From Pseudomonadota bacterium (GTDB taxonomy: Bacteria; Pseudomonadota; Alphaproteobacteria; Sphingomonadales; Sphingomonadaceae), in contig JAEXAY010000005.1 in NCBI GenBank assembly GCA_023457895.1, positions 278,083 through 342,082 on the forward strand: a stretch of DNA of 64,000 bases. The letters run 5' to 3'. Position numbers and translations under genes: made by a program. A model generated the notes under the pieces. That model did no database searches. It was not told where the DNA came from and saw only the letters and a program-made list of their open reading frames with translations. Position 1 is the first letter of the stretch. Each line of letters opens with the position of its first letter. Below, piece by piece: positions 36,000-44,497 of this stretch.

Positions 36000-38443
36000 C
36001 AGTCCTTGTCGTCCAGCCGGGCGACCGCGAGAAAGGCTTCCGGCGCCACGCGGATGGCAGCGCCAGTCGGGCAGGCGCGCACGCAGGCCGGGCCGCCGCG
36101 CACGCCCGAACACATGTCGCACTTGATTGCCTTTTTCGCTTGTTCCGGTCCGGTCTCCCGGCTCTTGCGCCATTGCTTGCCGGGCTCGCCAGGTCCCGGG
36201 CCAAAGCCGAACAGCATCCACGCGAGTAGCGGCGGTTTGGCAGGGGGCGGACTTTCCATCCGGATCACGCCATAAGGGCAATTACGCTGGCAATTGCCGC
36301 AGCCGATGCAACTGTCGTTGATGACGACCTCGCCATCCGGCCCGCGACGGATGGCGTTGGGCGGACAGTCGGCCATGCAGTGCGGATGCTCGCAGTGGCG
36401 GCAACTGGTGGGAACGTGGAGATGCGCGTAGGTGCGGCCCGCTTCGCGGTTGAGGCGGGTCAGCCCCTCATGCGTATCGGCGCAGGCTTTTTCGCAATTG
36501 TCGCAGCCGACGCACAGATTTTCGTCGATGAGGAGGACGTCGGTGGCCTCGCCGATCCCGTTGTCGACGAGGAATTGCGCGGTTTCCGAGTAGAGGTCGA
36601 CCGCGCCGGTGAAATTGTCCTTGCGCCCTTCGATAAAGGCATTGATGTCGCGCCGCGCCGCCATATCGGCCTGGGCGCGGGCGAGTAGGGCCGGCTTGGC
36701 CGCAAGCAATTTGCGGAACACTTCGCCGGGCAGGCGAATGACCTCGGACCGGATCGCGGCCTTGACCGTCGCCGTGCGCGGCCCGCCATCGATCAGCGCC
36801 ATTTCCCCGACATAGGAACCGGACGGCAGATAGGAGAGGAACACCGGCTTGCCGCCGATCATCTTTTCGACGATCATCGATCCGCGGCGGATGATGTAGA
36901 TGTCATCGCCGGTGTCGCCTTCGGCAAGCACGACATCCCCCACCCGCTTGGTCTGCACCTCGGCGGCGGCCACGACCTCGGCGACATCGTCCCGGGTCAG
37001 TCCCGAACCGAAGATCTGAAGCAGCTGGCGTTCGATCGAGATGCGCTCCACCGCGCGCGCGGCACTTGGCGAGGTGGCGATCAGCTTGAGGGCAGAGTTG
37101 CGCGACATTTCGACCGCGATCACCGGCTCGCGCGCGCGAATCGTGGCGCCGCGCCGCCGCCCCGAGATAAGGCCGACCTCGCCGAAGATCGACCCCTGCT
37201 CGATCGGCACGGTGACCGAAGGGTCGTTGGGATCGACCTCGACCTCGACCGATCCCTGCGCAAGAGCATAGAGCGAGGAGCCCGGCTCGTTGCGCACGAA
37301 GATGGTTTCGCCGGGCGCGTAGCTCGCAATCGTGGAATCGAGCATCAGCTCGCGCATCTGCAATGGCGACAATTCGTTGAAGATCGTCACATTGCGTCGC
37401 AGCAGGGCGAGCCAGTCATCGACGTTGCGCCGCACCGGCAGCGCCGCAAATTTTTCGGCGAGGATCGGTTCGTCGGCCGGCTTCAGCGCATGGTTCCCGT
37501 TGAGGAACTCGATCACGTCATAACCCTGGTTCATACAATGCTTGATGAGCGGATAACCGGCGAGCGCGCCGATCACGAAAATGCCGGGCTGAGTGGTTTC
37601 GAAGGTGGGAGAAAGAATGGGAAAGGCCTCGCGATCCTCACTCGAAAAGCGGATGCCGCAGCCTTCGACAAAGGCGCGCGGTGCGGTCGATCCCATGCGC
37701 GCGATGATCCGGTCGCAGCGGATGGTTTCCTGGCCGTCGCGGGTGTCGAGCACGATCTCGCCGGGGCGCACTTGCGCAGGCGAGGTTTCGGTCCGGATGG
37801 TCAGTCGTCCGGCCGCCGCGGCTTCCTGCAACAGCTTGACGTTGGCGGCCTTGGCGCGTGCGAAATCGGTGCCGCGGTTGAGAATCGTGACGATATTGCC
37901 CTGAGCCGGATCGGCGGCAAGGCCGAGCGCATTTTCAATGCCCGCATCGCCCGATCCGATCACGGTAATATGTTCGTCGACATATTCGCCGGGGTCATCG
38001 AGCTGATACTGGACGTGCGGAAGATCTCCCCCGGGGCAGCGGAGGAGGTTGGGATTACCCTGGGTGCCGATCGCGAACACGATGCTGGCGGCTTTCACGC
38101 TGCTTCCGTCCCTGAGCTTCAGGGTGAAATCGCCCTGCGTGCCTTCAACCGCGACCAGTTCGCTGTCATAGCGGACATGGACCGCGCCGCTTTCAATGCC
38201 CTCCTGCCACGCGCCGAGCACCACCTCGCGGCTCGCGGCATCGAACGGCAGATCCGATCGCAGCACGAGCGAGGAGGGCGTCGCCATGACATGCTTGCCC
38301 TTCTGATATTTGAAGATCGTATCGGAAAGATGGTTCGTCTTTTCGAGCAGCACATGGCTCATGCCAAGGGCCGCGGCGCGCGCCGCGGCGCTCAATCCCG
38401 CAGGTCCAGAACCTACAATCGCGACTTGAACGCCGTCAGCCAA
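35999..38443 (-). CDS. FAD oxidoreductase with two cyclic-nucleotide-binding domains and four [4Fe-4S] sites
   Basis: An 814-residue cytoplasmic fusion. Residues about 1-320 form an NAD(P)H:flavin oxidoreductase domain with the dinucleotide motif VGSGPAGLSAA and a second one, VIGSGDAGIENALG. Two cyclic-nucleotide-binding folds follow (about 345-465 and 480-600), with phosphate-binding cassettes FGEVGLISGRRRGAT and VGEMALIDGGPRTAT; the second has the canonical Glu, Arg and Thr. Residues about 640-800 hold 16 Cys in four DmsB/NrfC-like groups: CVGCDNCEKAC, CRHCEHPHCMADC, CIGCGNCQRNC, CDMCSGVRGGPACVRAC. It is the first gene of the - strand operon. It should pass electrons between a soluble donor and the cytochrome b, gated by cAMP or cGMP; the gating is inference. 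Confidence 0.9.
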   Translation of the reverse strand: MADGVQVAIVGSGPAGLSAAARAAALGMSHVLLEKTNHLSDTIFKYQKGKHVMATPSSLVLRSDLPFDAASREVVLGAWQEGIESGAVHVRYDSELVAVEGTQGDFTLKLRDGSSVKAASIVFAIGTQGNPNLLRCPGGDLPHVQYQLDDPGEYVDEHITVIGSGDAGIENALGLAADPAQGNIVTILNRGTDFARAKAANVKLLQEAAAAGRLTIRTETSPAQVRPGEIVLDTRDGQETIRCDRIIARMGSTAPRAFVEGCGIRFSSEDREAFPILSPTFETTQPGIFVIGALAGYPLIKHCMNQGYDVIEFLNGNHALKPADEPILAEKFAALPVRRNVDDWLALLRRNVTIFNELSPLQMRELMLDSTIASYAPGETIFVRNEPGSSLYALAQGSVEVEVDPNDPSVTVPIEQGSIFGEVGLISGRRRGATIRAREPVIAVEMSRNSALKLIATSPSAARAVERISIERQLLQIFGSGLTRDDVAEVVAAAEVQTKRVGDVVLAEGDTGDDIYIIRRGSMIVEKMIGGKPVFLSYLPSGSYVGEMALIDGGPRTATVKAAIRSEVIRLPGEVFRKLLAAKPALLARAQADMAARRDINAFIEGRKDNFTGAVDLYSETAQFLVDNGIGEATDVLLIDENLCVGCDNCEKACADTHEGLTRLNREAGRTYAHLHVPTSCRHCEHPHCMADCPPNAIRRGPDGEVVINDSCIGCGNCQRNCPYGVIRMESPPPAKPPLLAWMLFGFGPGPGEPGKQWRKSRETGPEQAKKAIKCDMCSGVRGGPACVRACPTGAAIRVAPEAFLAVARLDDKD

Positions 38444-38551
38444 ACATCCCCCCTTTTTAGGATGGCCAGTTACAGTCTGGCGGGCATTTTGCCTCTGCCA
38501 GTATCAGCAAGTGTGATTGCGCCCGGTGCGCTTATGGACTAATTCTTGGCG

Positions 38552-39466
38552 ATGACACAAGACCAGAATATGATAGCGCGGCCGCTGCGCGTCCTGATGT
38601 GGGGAATATTGCTGGCGAGCCTGGTGGCGATCGGCTGGATGCTGGGCGGCAGAGCGAAAAACAGTGACGCCGCACCTCCGGTTGCAGCCGCAGAAAAGGG
38701 CGGCGCGCTGTCGCTTGAGGCGCTGGAACAAAAGGCCAAGGCGAACGCGGATGATTCCGCGAGCCAGCTTATCCTGGCGCGCCACTATTTCGATCTCGGC
38801 CGTTTCGATGACGCGGTGAATGCCTATGCCGCGGCGACCCGCGCCAGCCCCGGATCGGCGCAGGCCTGGTCGGGACTCGGCGAAGCGCGCGTGATGGCGA
38901 GCCGCCAAGATCCCATGCCTCCCGAAGCGCTCGAGGCCTTCCGCAAGGCCGTCGCCGCCGATGCAAGCGATCCGCGCGCCCGCTATTTCCTCGCCGTAAA
39001 AAAAGACCTCGACGGCGATCATCAAGGCGCGATCGCGGACTGGACCAGATTGCTGGCCGACACGCCGCCCGGCGCGCCGTGGGAAGCCGATCTGCGCCGG
39101 ACCATTGAACAGGTCGGCAAGATCAACAAGATCGATGTCGCGAGTCGCATTGCCGCCGCTGGCAAGGCCGCCACCCGCGCCCCGGTCGCGCGGGCCATTC
39201 CCGGCCCCAGCTCGAAAGACATCCAGGCCGCCGCCGCGCTACGCCCCGCCGAACAGCGCGAGATGGCGGTCGGCATGGTCTCAAGGCTTGAACAACGGCT
39301 GGCGAAGAATCCCGGCAATGTCGATGGCTGGCTGATGCTGATCCGGAGCCGCGTGACGCTGGAACAGCCCGATCTTGCACGCGCCGCGCTCAACCGCGCG
39401 GTCAGCGCCAATCCGCAGGCCGAAGCGCAAATCCGGCAGCAAGCCGCGATGCTGGGCGTCAAATAG
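38552..39466 (+). CDS. TPR protein resembling cytochrome c biogenesis factor CcmI/NrfG
   Basis: A 304-residue protein with one N-terminal membrane helix (about 12-34, VLMWGILLASLVAIGWMLGG) and a periplasmic TPR region (about 50-170: ASQLILARHYFDLGRFDDAV, AWSGLGEARVMASR). A second small repeat lies near the C-terminus (GWLMLIRSRVTLEQPDLARAALNRA). Such proteins chaperone apocytochromes to the heme ligase. It is divergent from the cNMP/Fe-S operon by about 110 bases, so it may serve the many heme sites of this locus. A TTG two codons earlier is an alternative start; neither start has a strong ribosome site. Confidence 0.7.
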   Translation: MTQDQNMIARPLRVLMWGILLASLVAIGWMLGGRAKNSDAAPPVAAAEKGGALSLEALEQKAKANADDSASQLILARHYFDLGRFDDAVNAYAAATRASPGSAQAWSGLGEARVMASRQDPMPPEALEAFRKAVAADASDPRARYFLAVKKDLDGDHQGAIADWTRLLADTPPGAPWEADLRRTIEQVGKINKIDVASRIAAAGKAATRAPVARAIPGPSSKDIQAAAALRPAEQREMAVGMVSRLEQRLAKNPGNVDGWLMLIRSRVTLEQPDLARAALNRAVSANPQAEAQIRQQAAMLGVK

Positions 39467-39468
39467 GA

Positions 39469-40008
39469 TCAGCCGGCGCCCGGCAACGCGGCGAGTTCGG
39501 CCGCGAAGGTGAGCGCGGTGACAATGAGCCCGGCAAGCAGCAGGCGATAGGCCCAGCCGAGCAGCCGGTATTTCTTGCGCTGGAGCACCTCGCCGTTCTG
39601 ATAGAGATCGTTGAGCATGGTGCGTAACACGCTTTCGTCAGTTTCAAGCCGGTCGAGCACCGCGTCGGTCCAGTCCTCTTCCGGCATCGCGGTGAACACC
39701 CCGAAAAACAGGAGATTGGGCGCGGCGGCAGGATCGGCGGGCCGCCCCCTCGTCGCCGGAAGGACCGCGATAACCGCACAGAAGGCCGAGGCAAAGGCAA
39801 AGCCCGCGAGCATGACGAGCGACCAGGGCACGGTGCCGCGCGTCATCTGGCCCATCACGATGGTGAAGACCAGAAAATTCGCCCCCATCAGCAGACTCGC
39901 CTTCTGGTCGGCCATCTGGCTGAGAACGAGATTGGTCTGGGTCGCGGTGCGCACCAGATGAATTGCCTGAGCGGAATAAATGCGCTCGCGCGGTCCTTCG
40001 CCGCTCAT
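39469..40008 (-). CDS. PycTM-like (DUF5706) membrane protein without a recognisable partner cyclase
   Basis: A 179-residue protein with three probable membrane helices (about 37-58, 62-84 and 148-172). The stretch SQMADQKASLLMGANFLVF matches the DUF5706/PycTM family as I remember it. Members act in Pycsar anti-phage systems as membrane-disrupting effectors triggered by cCMP or cUMP, but single chromosomal copies outside defence loci are common. No pyrimidine cyclase is next to it; its neighbours are a TPR gene and enoyl-CoA hydratase. The only cyclase in the window has adenylate-type residues and is 26 kb away. Defence function is therefore not claimed. Confidence 0.55.
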   Translation of the reverse strand: MSGEGPRERIYSAQAIHLVRTATQTNLVLSQMADQKASLLMGANFLVFTIVMGQMTRGTVPWSLVMLAGFAFASAFCAVIAVLPATRGRPADPAAAPNLLFFGVFTAMPEEDWTDAVLDRLETDESVLRTMLNDLYQNGEVLQRKKYRLLGWAYRLLLAGLIVTALTFAAELAALPGAG

Positions 40009-40170
40009 CGTCGGTCTGCCGCCAACCTGCTGACTACATGATCCGGTCGCATCCTACTAAGCCTCCCCGCAGAAAAATCATATCGAGAGGCAAAGCGGGT
40101 GCAAGACAAATATCCAAACAACGCCAAGACACGCTGAAGGCTGATCAGGCTTCAAGTGAAATCAGGTACG

Positions 40171-40947
40171 TTATTTCCCGCTCCAGTTCCCCGGGCGCTT
40201 CTCGACGAAGGCCGTCATGCCTTCCTTCTGGTCGGCGCTGCCGAACAGGCCGTGGAACAGACGGCGTTCGAAGTTGATGCCCTGTTGCAACCCGGTTTCG
40301 AACGCAGCGTTGACCATTTCCTTGTTGGCCTTGACCGCGAGCGGCGCCATGCCGGCGATCGTGGCGGCGGTCTTCAGCGCATCGTCGATCAGGTCCGCTG
40401 CCGGGACCACGCGCGCAACAAGGCCGGAACGCTCGGCCTCGTCCGCGCCCATCATCCGGCCGGTGAGGCACATTTCCATCGCCTTGGCCTTGCCGACCGC
40501 GCGGGTAAGCCGCTGCGAGCCGCCCATGCCGGGGGTGACGCCGAGCTTGATTTCGGGCTGGCCGAACTTGGCGCTGTCGGCGGCGATGATGAAGTCGCAC
40601 ATCATTGCCAGTTCACAGCCGCCACCAAGCGCATAGCCCGCGACAGCCGCGATCACCGGCTTTCTCGTCGCGGTGACGCGGTCATAGCCGGCGAAAAAAT
40701 TGGACGCATACATGTCGGCAAAGCCCTGGCTCTGCATTTCCTTGATATCGGCCCCGGCGGCAAATGCCTTTTCGCTGCCGGTAATGACGGCGCAGCCTTG
40801 CGAGGGATCGGCGTCGAAAGCCTCAAGCGCGGCAATCAGATCAGCGAGCACCTGGCTGTTGAGCGCGTTCAGCGCTTCCGGACGATTGAGGGTGATCAGC
40901 GTCACCGCGTCGCGTTGCTCAACCAACAGGGTTTTATATTCGGCCAT
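40171..40947 (-). CDS. Enoyl-CoA hydratase (crotonase family)
   Basis: A 258-residue crotonase. The start is set at 40947 ([11 protein letters not shown]), the third of three consecutive ATG codons and the one correctly spaced from AAGGA; a longer frame would run into a palindromic repeat. The oxyanion-hole region ([27 protein letters not shown]) and both catalytic Glu residues (GQPEIKLG and [10 protein letters not shown]) are present, so it should hydrate 2-enoyl-CoA. In this cluster the likely substrate is methacrylyl-CoA from valine, though general short-chain activity is possible. Confidence 0.93.
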   Translation of the reverse strand: MAEYKTLLVEQRDAVTLITLNRPEALNALNSQVLADLIAALEAFDADPSQGCAVITGSEKAFAAGADIKEMQSQGFADMYASNFFAGYDRVTATRKPVIAAVAGYALGGGCELAMMCDFIIAADSAKFGQPEIKLGVTPGMGGSQRLTRAVGKAKAMEMCLTGRMMGADEAERSGLVARVVPAADLIDDALKTAATIAGMAPLAVKANKEMVNAAFETGLQQGINFERRLFHGLFGSADQKEGMTAFVEKRPGNWSGK

Positions 40948-40967
40948 CATCATTTCCTTATCCAAAT

Positions 40968-41059
40968 CGTCATTGCGAGAAGCGAAGCGACGAAGCAATC
41001 CAGGGTGGTTCAAGCGCCCCTGGATTGCCACACCCTGCTACGCAGGGTTCGCAATGACG
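40968..41059. repeat. Dispersed palindromic element of the CGTCATTGCGAGAAGCGAAG type
   Basis: About 92 bases with 11-base outer arms (CGTCATTGCGA/TCGCAATGACG) and 11-base inner arms (GCAATCCAGGG and its complement). The right arm holds its own small hairpin (ACCCTGCGTAGCAGGGT). It sits between two crotonase-family genes. Such elements are scattered in many copies in alphaproteobacterial genomes and may affect transcript ends. Confidence 0.85.
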
Positions 41060-41068
41060 GATCGTTTT

Positions 41069-42121
41069 TCAATCTGTCAGCGGTGTCCATTCCTCGCCTT
41101 CCGGCAAAGGCGCGAAAATTTCATCGATCATGGCGTCCGTTACGCCCTCGGGCGTTGCGGGCTGCCATTGCGGGTCATTGGTCTTGTCGACGATTACGGC
41201 GCGCACCCCTTCAGCGAAATCGGGACGCAGTAGCACGCGCGAGCCGATGCGGTATTCCATCCGCATATTGTCGGCGAAGTCGCTGAGCTTCGCGCTTTCG
41301 GCGAGTTGCCGCAGCGCTACCTTGCAGGTTTGCGGGCTCTTGGTCTGGAGCGTTGCACGCTCCTTGTGCGCCCAGTCGCTGTCATCGGCCTCAAGCGCGG
41401 CGAGGATGTCTTCATAACGGTCGGATGCGAACAGGCGGTTGATCAACGGAACATGGTCGACAATCCGCGCCGACGGCGGCGGCGCGGCGAGCGTGCCCAA
41501 TATGCCCTCGAGCCGGTCGGGATTGTCGGCGATCTGTGCCTTGGCATCGTCGAGGCGTTCCGAGGGGAGATAATGGGTCGCGAGGCCCAGTTCCTTACAT
41601 TCGGCGCCATCGAGCCGCGCGCCCGTCAGCGCGAGGAAAGGTCCAACCCGGCCTTCGAGCCGCGACAGATACCAGCCGCCGCCGACATCGGGGAACAGGC
41701 CAATGCCGGTTTCGGGCATGGCGAGCCGCGTGTTTTCGGTTGCGACGCGGTAGCGCGCGGGCGCGGAAATCCCGACCCCGCCTCCCATGGTGATCCCGTC
41801 CATGAACGCCACGACCGGCTTTTCATAGATGAACAGCAGGTGATTGAGCCGATATTCATCGTGGAAGAATTTGCGGCCCTGAACCCCGCCATCGTTGAGT
41901 GCGGAATCGCGCAGCATCGCGATGTCGCCGCCTGCGCAGAAACCGCGCCCTTCGGCATGATCGATCAACACCGCCTCAACCTCGGGATCGTCGCGCCAGG
42001 CAACCAGCGCGTCGGTCATGGCATGAACCATGTCGAGATTGAGCGCATGGATCGCCTTGGGCCGATTGAGGCGAAGGCGGCCAACGCGGCCCTGCTTTTC
42101 AACGATTACGTCTTCGGTCAT
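41069..42121 (-). CDS. 3-Hydroxyisobutyryl-CoA hydrolase (crotonase superfamily)
   Basis: A 350-residue protein with the HIBYL-CoA hydrolase pattern: GRGFCAGGDIAMLRD, GITMGGGVGISAPARYRVATE and AMPETGIGLFPDVGGGWYLSRL. The greater length (about 350 against 258 residues) and the PETGIG-FPDVG motif separate it from enoyl-CoA hydratases. It releases CoA from 3-hydroxyisobutyryl-CoA in valine breakdown, the step after the hydratase encoded next. It lies between the acyl-CoA dehydrogenase and the hydratase, with palindromic repeats on both sides. Confidence 0.93.
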   Translation of the reverse strand: MTEDVIVEKQGRVGRLRLNRPKAIHALNLDMVHAMTDALVAWRDDPEVEAVLIDHAEGRGFCAGGDIAMLRDSALNDGGVQGRKFFHDEYRLNHLLFIYEKPVVAFMDGITMGGGVGISAPARYRVATENTRLAMPETGIGLFPDVGGGWYLSRLEGRVGPFLALTGARLDGAECKELGLATHYLPSERLDDAKAQIADNPDRLEGILGTLAAPPPSARIVDHVPLINRLFASDRYEDILAALEADDSDWAHKERATLQTKSPQTCKVALRQLAESAKLSDFADNMRMEYRIGSRVLLRPDFAEGVRAVIVDKTNDPQWQPATPEGVTDAMIDEIFAPLPEGEEWTPLTD

Positions 42122-42139
42122 CTTTTCAACTCTTCCAGT

Positions 42140-42221
42140 GTCGCGCTGAACTCATTTCAGCATCCGTGTCGCGGCAAGCGCGGTACTATCCCGATGGGTC
42201 CTGAAACAGGTTCAGGGTGAC
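42140..42221. repeat. Dispersed palindromic element, second type
   Basis: Imperfect inverted arms GTCGCGCTGAACTCATTTCA and (complement strand) GTCACCCTGAACCTGTTTCA close an 82-base element between the acyl-CoA dehydrogenase and hydrolase genes. It resembles sphingomonad repeats containing CTGAA-TTTCAG and differs from the element at 40968. Confidence 0.7.
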
Positions 42222-42241
42222 GATTTTGCTACATCGCTATA

Positions 42242-43387
42242 TCATTGCCGCAACATGTCGCGCGAGACGATCATGCGCATGATCTGGTTAGTGCCTTCAA
42301 GTATCGAATGGACGCGCAGGTCGCGCCAGAACCGTTCGATCGGATAATCCTTCAGATAGCCATAGCCACCGAACAGTTGCAACGCATCGTTGACGATCGC
42401 CGAACCATTATCCGTTGCGAGCCGCTTGGCCATCGCCGCGAATTTGGTCTTGTCGGGCGCGCCCGACGTCACCTTGGCGGCGGCGAGATAGAGCAAGGCC
42501 CGTGCCGCCTCGAGGTCGGTCGCCATGTCCGCGAGCATGAACTGCGTGTTCTGAAACTCCGCGATCTGCTTGCCGAACTGCTTGCGGTCCCTCGTATAGG
42601 TCACGGCCTCGTCGAGGCAGCGCTGGGCGCCACCGAGCGAACAGGCGCCGATATTAAGCCGTCCGCCATCGAGCCCGGCCATGGCGAAGCGGAACCCCTC
42701 GCCCTCCATGCCGACGCGGTTTTCAACCGGGACCTTCACATTGTCGAACATCACCTGCGCGGTCGGCGATGCGTTCCAGCCGAGCTTCTTTTCCTTCGCG
42801 CCGAACGAGACGCCCGCCATGTCCTTTTCGACGACAAGGCAGCTTATCCCCTTGGGGCCGTCCTCGCCGGTACGCACCATCGTCACATAGACGTCATTGA
42901 CGCCTGCGCCGGAGATGAACTGCTTGGTGCCGTTGACGACATAATGATCGCCCTCAAGCTTCGCCGTGGTCTTGAGCGCCGCCGCGTCCGATCCCGAACC
43001 GGGCTCGGTGAGACAATAGCTCGCCATTTTCTCCATGCTGACGAGGTCGGGCAGGAATTTCGCCTTGACCTCGGCCGAGCCGAACCGGTCGATCATCCAC
43101 GCCGCCATATTGTGGATCGAGATGAAGGCGCTGGTGGCGGGACAGCCATAGGCCATCGCTTCCATGATCAGCGCCGCTTCAAGGCGCCCAAGGCCGATAC
43201 CGCCCGATTCCTCGCTGACATAGATGGCGGCAAAGCCAAGCTCCGCCGCCTGCCTGATAACGTCGCGCGGGAAATGGGATTTTTCATCCCACTCGGCCGC
43301 GAACGGGGTGATCGCGTCGGCGGTGAACTTGCGCGCCATGTCCTGGATCGCAAGCTGGTCTTCGGAGAGTTCGAATTGCGTTGTCAT
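42242..43387 (-). CDS. Acyl-CoA dehydrogenase, probably isobutyryl-CoA dehydrogenase
   Basis: A 381-residue FAD flavoenzyme. The start at 43387 (MTTQFELSEDQ) matches the family. FAD and substrate motifs YCLTEPGSGSDAAALKT and GTKQFISGAGVND are present, and the catalytic Glu is in HSILEGTNQIMR. Sited between mmsA and the hydrolase/hydratase pair, it most likely oxidises isobutyryl-CoA to methacrylyl-CoA in valine degradation. Short branched-chain relatives acting on 2-methylbutyryl-CoA look very similar, so substrate is inferred from context. Confidence 0.93.
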   Translation of the reverse strand: MTTQFELSEDQLAIQDMARKFTADAITPFAAEWDEKSHFPRDVIRQAAELGFAAIYVSEESGGIGLGRLEAALIMEAMAYGCPATSAFISIHNMAAWMIDRFGSAEVKAKFLPDLVSMEKMASYCLTEPGSGSDAAALKTTAKLEGDHYVVNGTKQFISGAGVNDVYVTMVRTGEDGPKGISCLVVEKDMAGVSFGAKEKKLGWNASPTAQVMFDNVKVPVENRVGMEGEGFRFAMAGLDGGRLNIGACSLGGAQRCLDEAVTYTRDRKQFGKQIAEFQNTQFMLADMATDLEAARALLYLAAAKVTSGAPDKTKFAAMAKRLATDNGSAIVNDALQLFGGYGYLKDYPIERFWRDLRVHSILEGTNQIMRMIVSRDMLRQ

Positions 43388-43456
43388 GAGCCAGTCCCTA
43401 GCATAGCGTTGCGATAATTCCAGAGGTGGAACACCGGCCAATACCCGTCAGAATGA

Positions 43457-43945
43457 CTAGTGTGCCGCTGTGGGAATGGCGGCTTGCGCCACGCTTCCAC
43501 CCGCTACACCCGGCAGCCTGCCGCGCGGCGCGGCACCCGCAGGCTCGTCCAGTTCGACCAGCAGGCCGGCTTCCTCTTCCTCCTCGTCTAGAAGTTCGCG
43601 GCTCATCGCAAATGTTCCGCTCGCCCCGGCCAGCGACCAGTGACCGATGATACGCCGCCGGTCATCGCTGAGAACGCCATAATAATCGACCCGGTGCGCC
43701 GCATCCGAGGCGCCATCATAGGTTTTGGCGAAAAAGACATCGCTGCCGTCGCGCTGCCCTGAAACAATGGCATGCAGTTCCTTGGAGCTCATCCCCATAT
43801 GGTTAGGCTCGCTGATCGTGCCGGAGAGACCCCCGCCTGCCCCTTCCGCCAGCGTCGCCAGGAACTGGACGTCCGCGCTGACGCTGCCGTCATAGCCATA
43901 ATGGCCGACCCAGAAGCCGGAAATATCAACAGGCGGCCGCGCCAT
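43457..43945 (-). CDS. Hypothetical cytoplasmic protein, 162 residues
   Basis: The product starts MARPPVDISGFWVGHYGYDG and looks like a small beta-rich domain (residues about 8-120: FWVGHYGYDGSVSADVQF, GLSGTISEP, VDYYGVLSDDRRRIIGHW). An acidic run (DEEEEEAG, about 120) and a variable tail follow. No signal peptide, helix motif or catalytic pattern is recognised. It lies within the valine cluster, transcribed the same way, but its role there is unknown. Strand-like periodicity makes it more credible than the frames opposite. Confidence 0.65.
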   Translation of the reverse strand: MARPPVDISGFWVGHYGYDGSVSADVQFLATLAEGAGGGLSGTISEPNHMGMSSKELHAIVSGQRDGSDVFFAKTYDGASDAAHRVDYYGVLSDDRRRIIGHWSLAGASGTFAMSRELLDEEEEEAGLLVELDEPAGAAPRGRLPGVAGGSVAQAAIPTAAH

Positions 43946-43988
43946 ACATGCTCTTTACCCGGACCAATGCAGGGTCTGCTTCATGGCG

Positions 43989-44399
43989 TCAGCGGCAGCG
44001 CCACAGCGTCTGCCGGGTGCCCTCGGGCCGGTCCTCCATCACCAGCGTCCTGCCATTCTTGGCAACACGCCAGATCTGGAGCGATTCCCACTCTCCGCCG
44101 CCGCCGCTATTATCCAGCCGGATGAGGATTTCGCGCGGCTCGCCGGTGCTGACCGACCTTACCGAAGCGGCGCCCTCGGCCTGCGCGATGCCGCCACTAT
44201 GGATTGTCAGGCGCGTCATCGACTGGCGCCGGCAATTGCCGCGCTCGGTGGTCCACACACCGCGAAAGAGTTTCGGCACCGCCTTGCTCTTCTGCTCGAC
44301 AAAATAGGCGCGGTCGGTGCCTGATACCTGATAGGCCGAGCCCGGCGCCGCGCAAGCTGCCAAAGCGGCTGCAAGCCATAGTTTGGCGTTCTTCATCAT
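43989..44399 (-). CDS. Small exported hypothetical protein, 136 residues
   Basis: The start at 44399 (MMKNAKLWLAAALAACAAPGSA) is chosen because GGGAAGAGA lies directly before it and the product begins with a signal peptide; a longer frame adds about 34 unlikely residues. The mature part (TDRAYFVEQKSKAVPKLFRG, WTTERGNCRRQSMTRLTI, QTLWRCR) has two Cys likely to form a disulfide. It resembles small secreted proteins of sphingomonads of unknown function. It lies between mmsA and the gene above. Confidence 0.65.
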   Translation of the reverse strand: MMKNAKLWLAAALAACAAPGSAYQVSGTDRAYFVEQKSKAVPKLFRGVWTTERGNCRRQSMTRLTIHSGGIAQAEGAASVRSVSTGEPREILIRLDNSGGGGEWESLQIWRVAKNGRTLVMEDRPEGTRQTLWRCR

Positions 44400-44497
44400 T
44401 CTCTTCCCCATATGGTCGCGACCGCCCGCGATGATGCCGCCGATCCCGTCCCTAGGCAAGGCCGGATATCGGCAACGCCGGTCGCGGGCTGCCGTCG

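Noticed and set aside
39469..40008. Complete Pycsar defence system
   Set aside because: No adjacent pyrimidine nucleotide cyclase; the distant cyclase has adenylate-type residues and belongs to another cluster.
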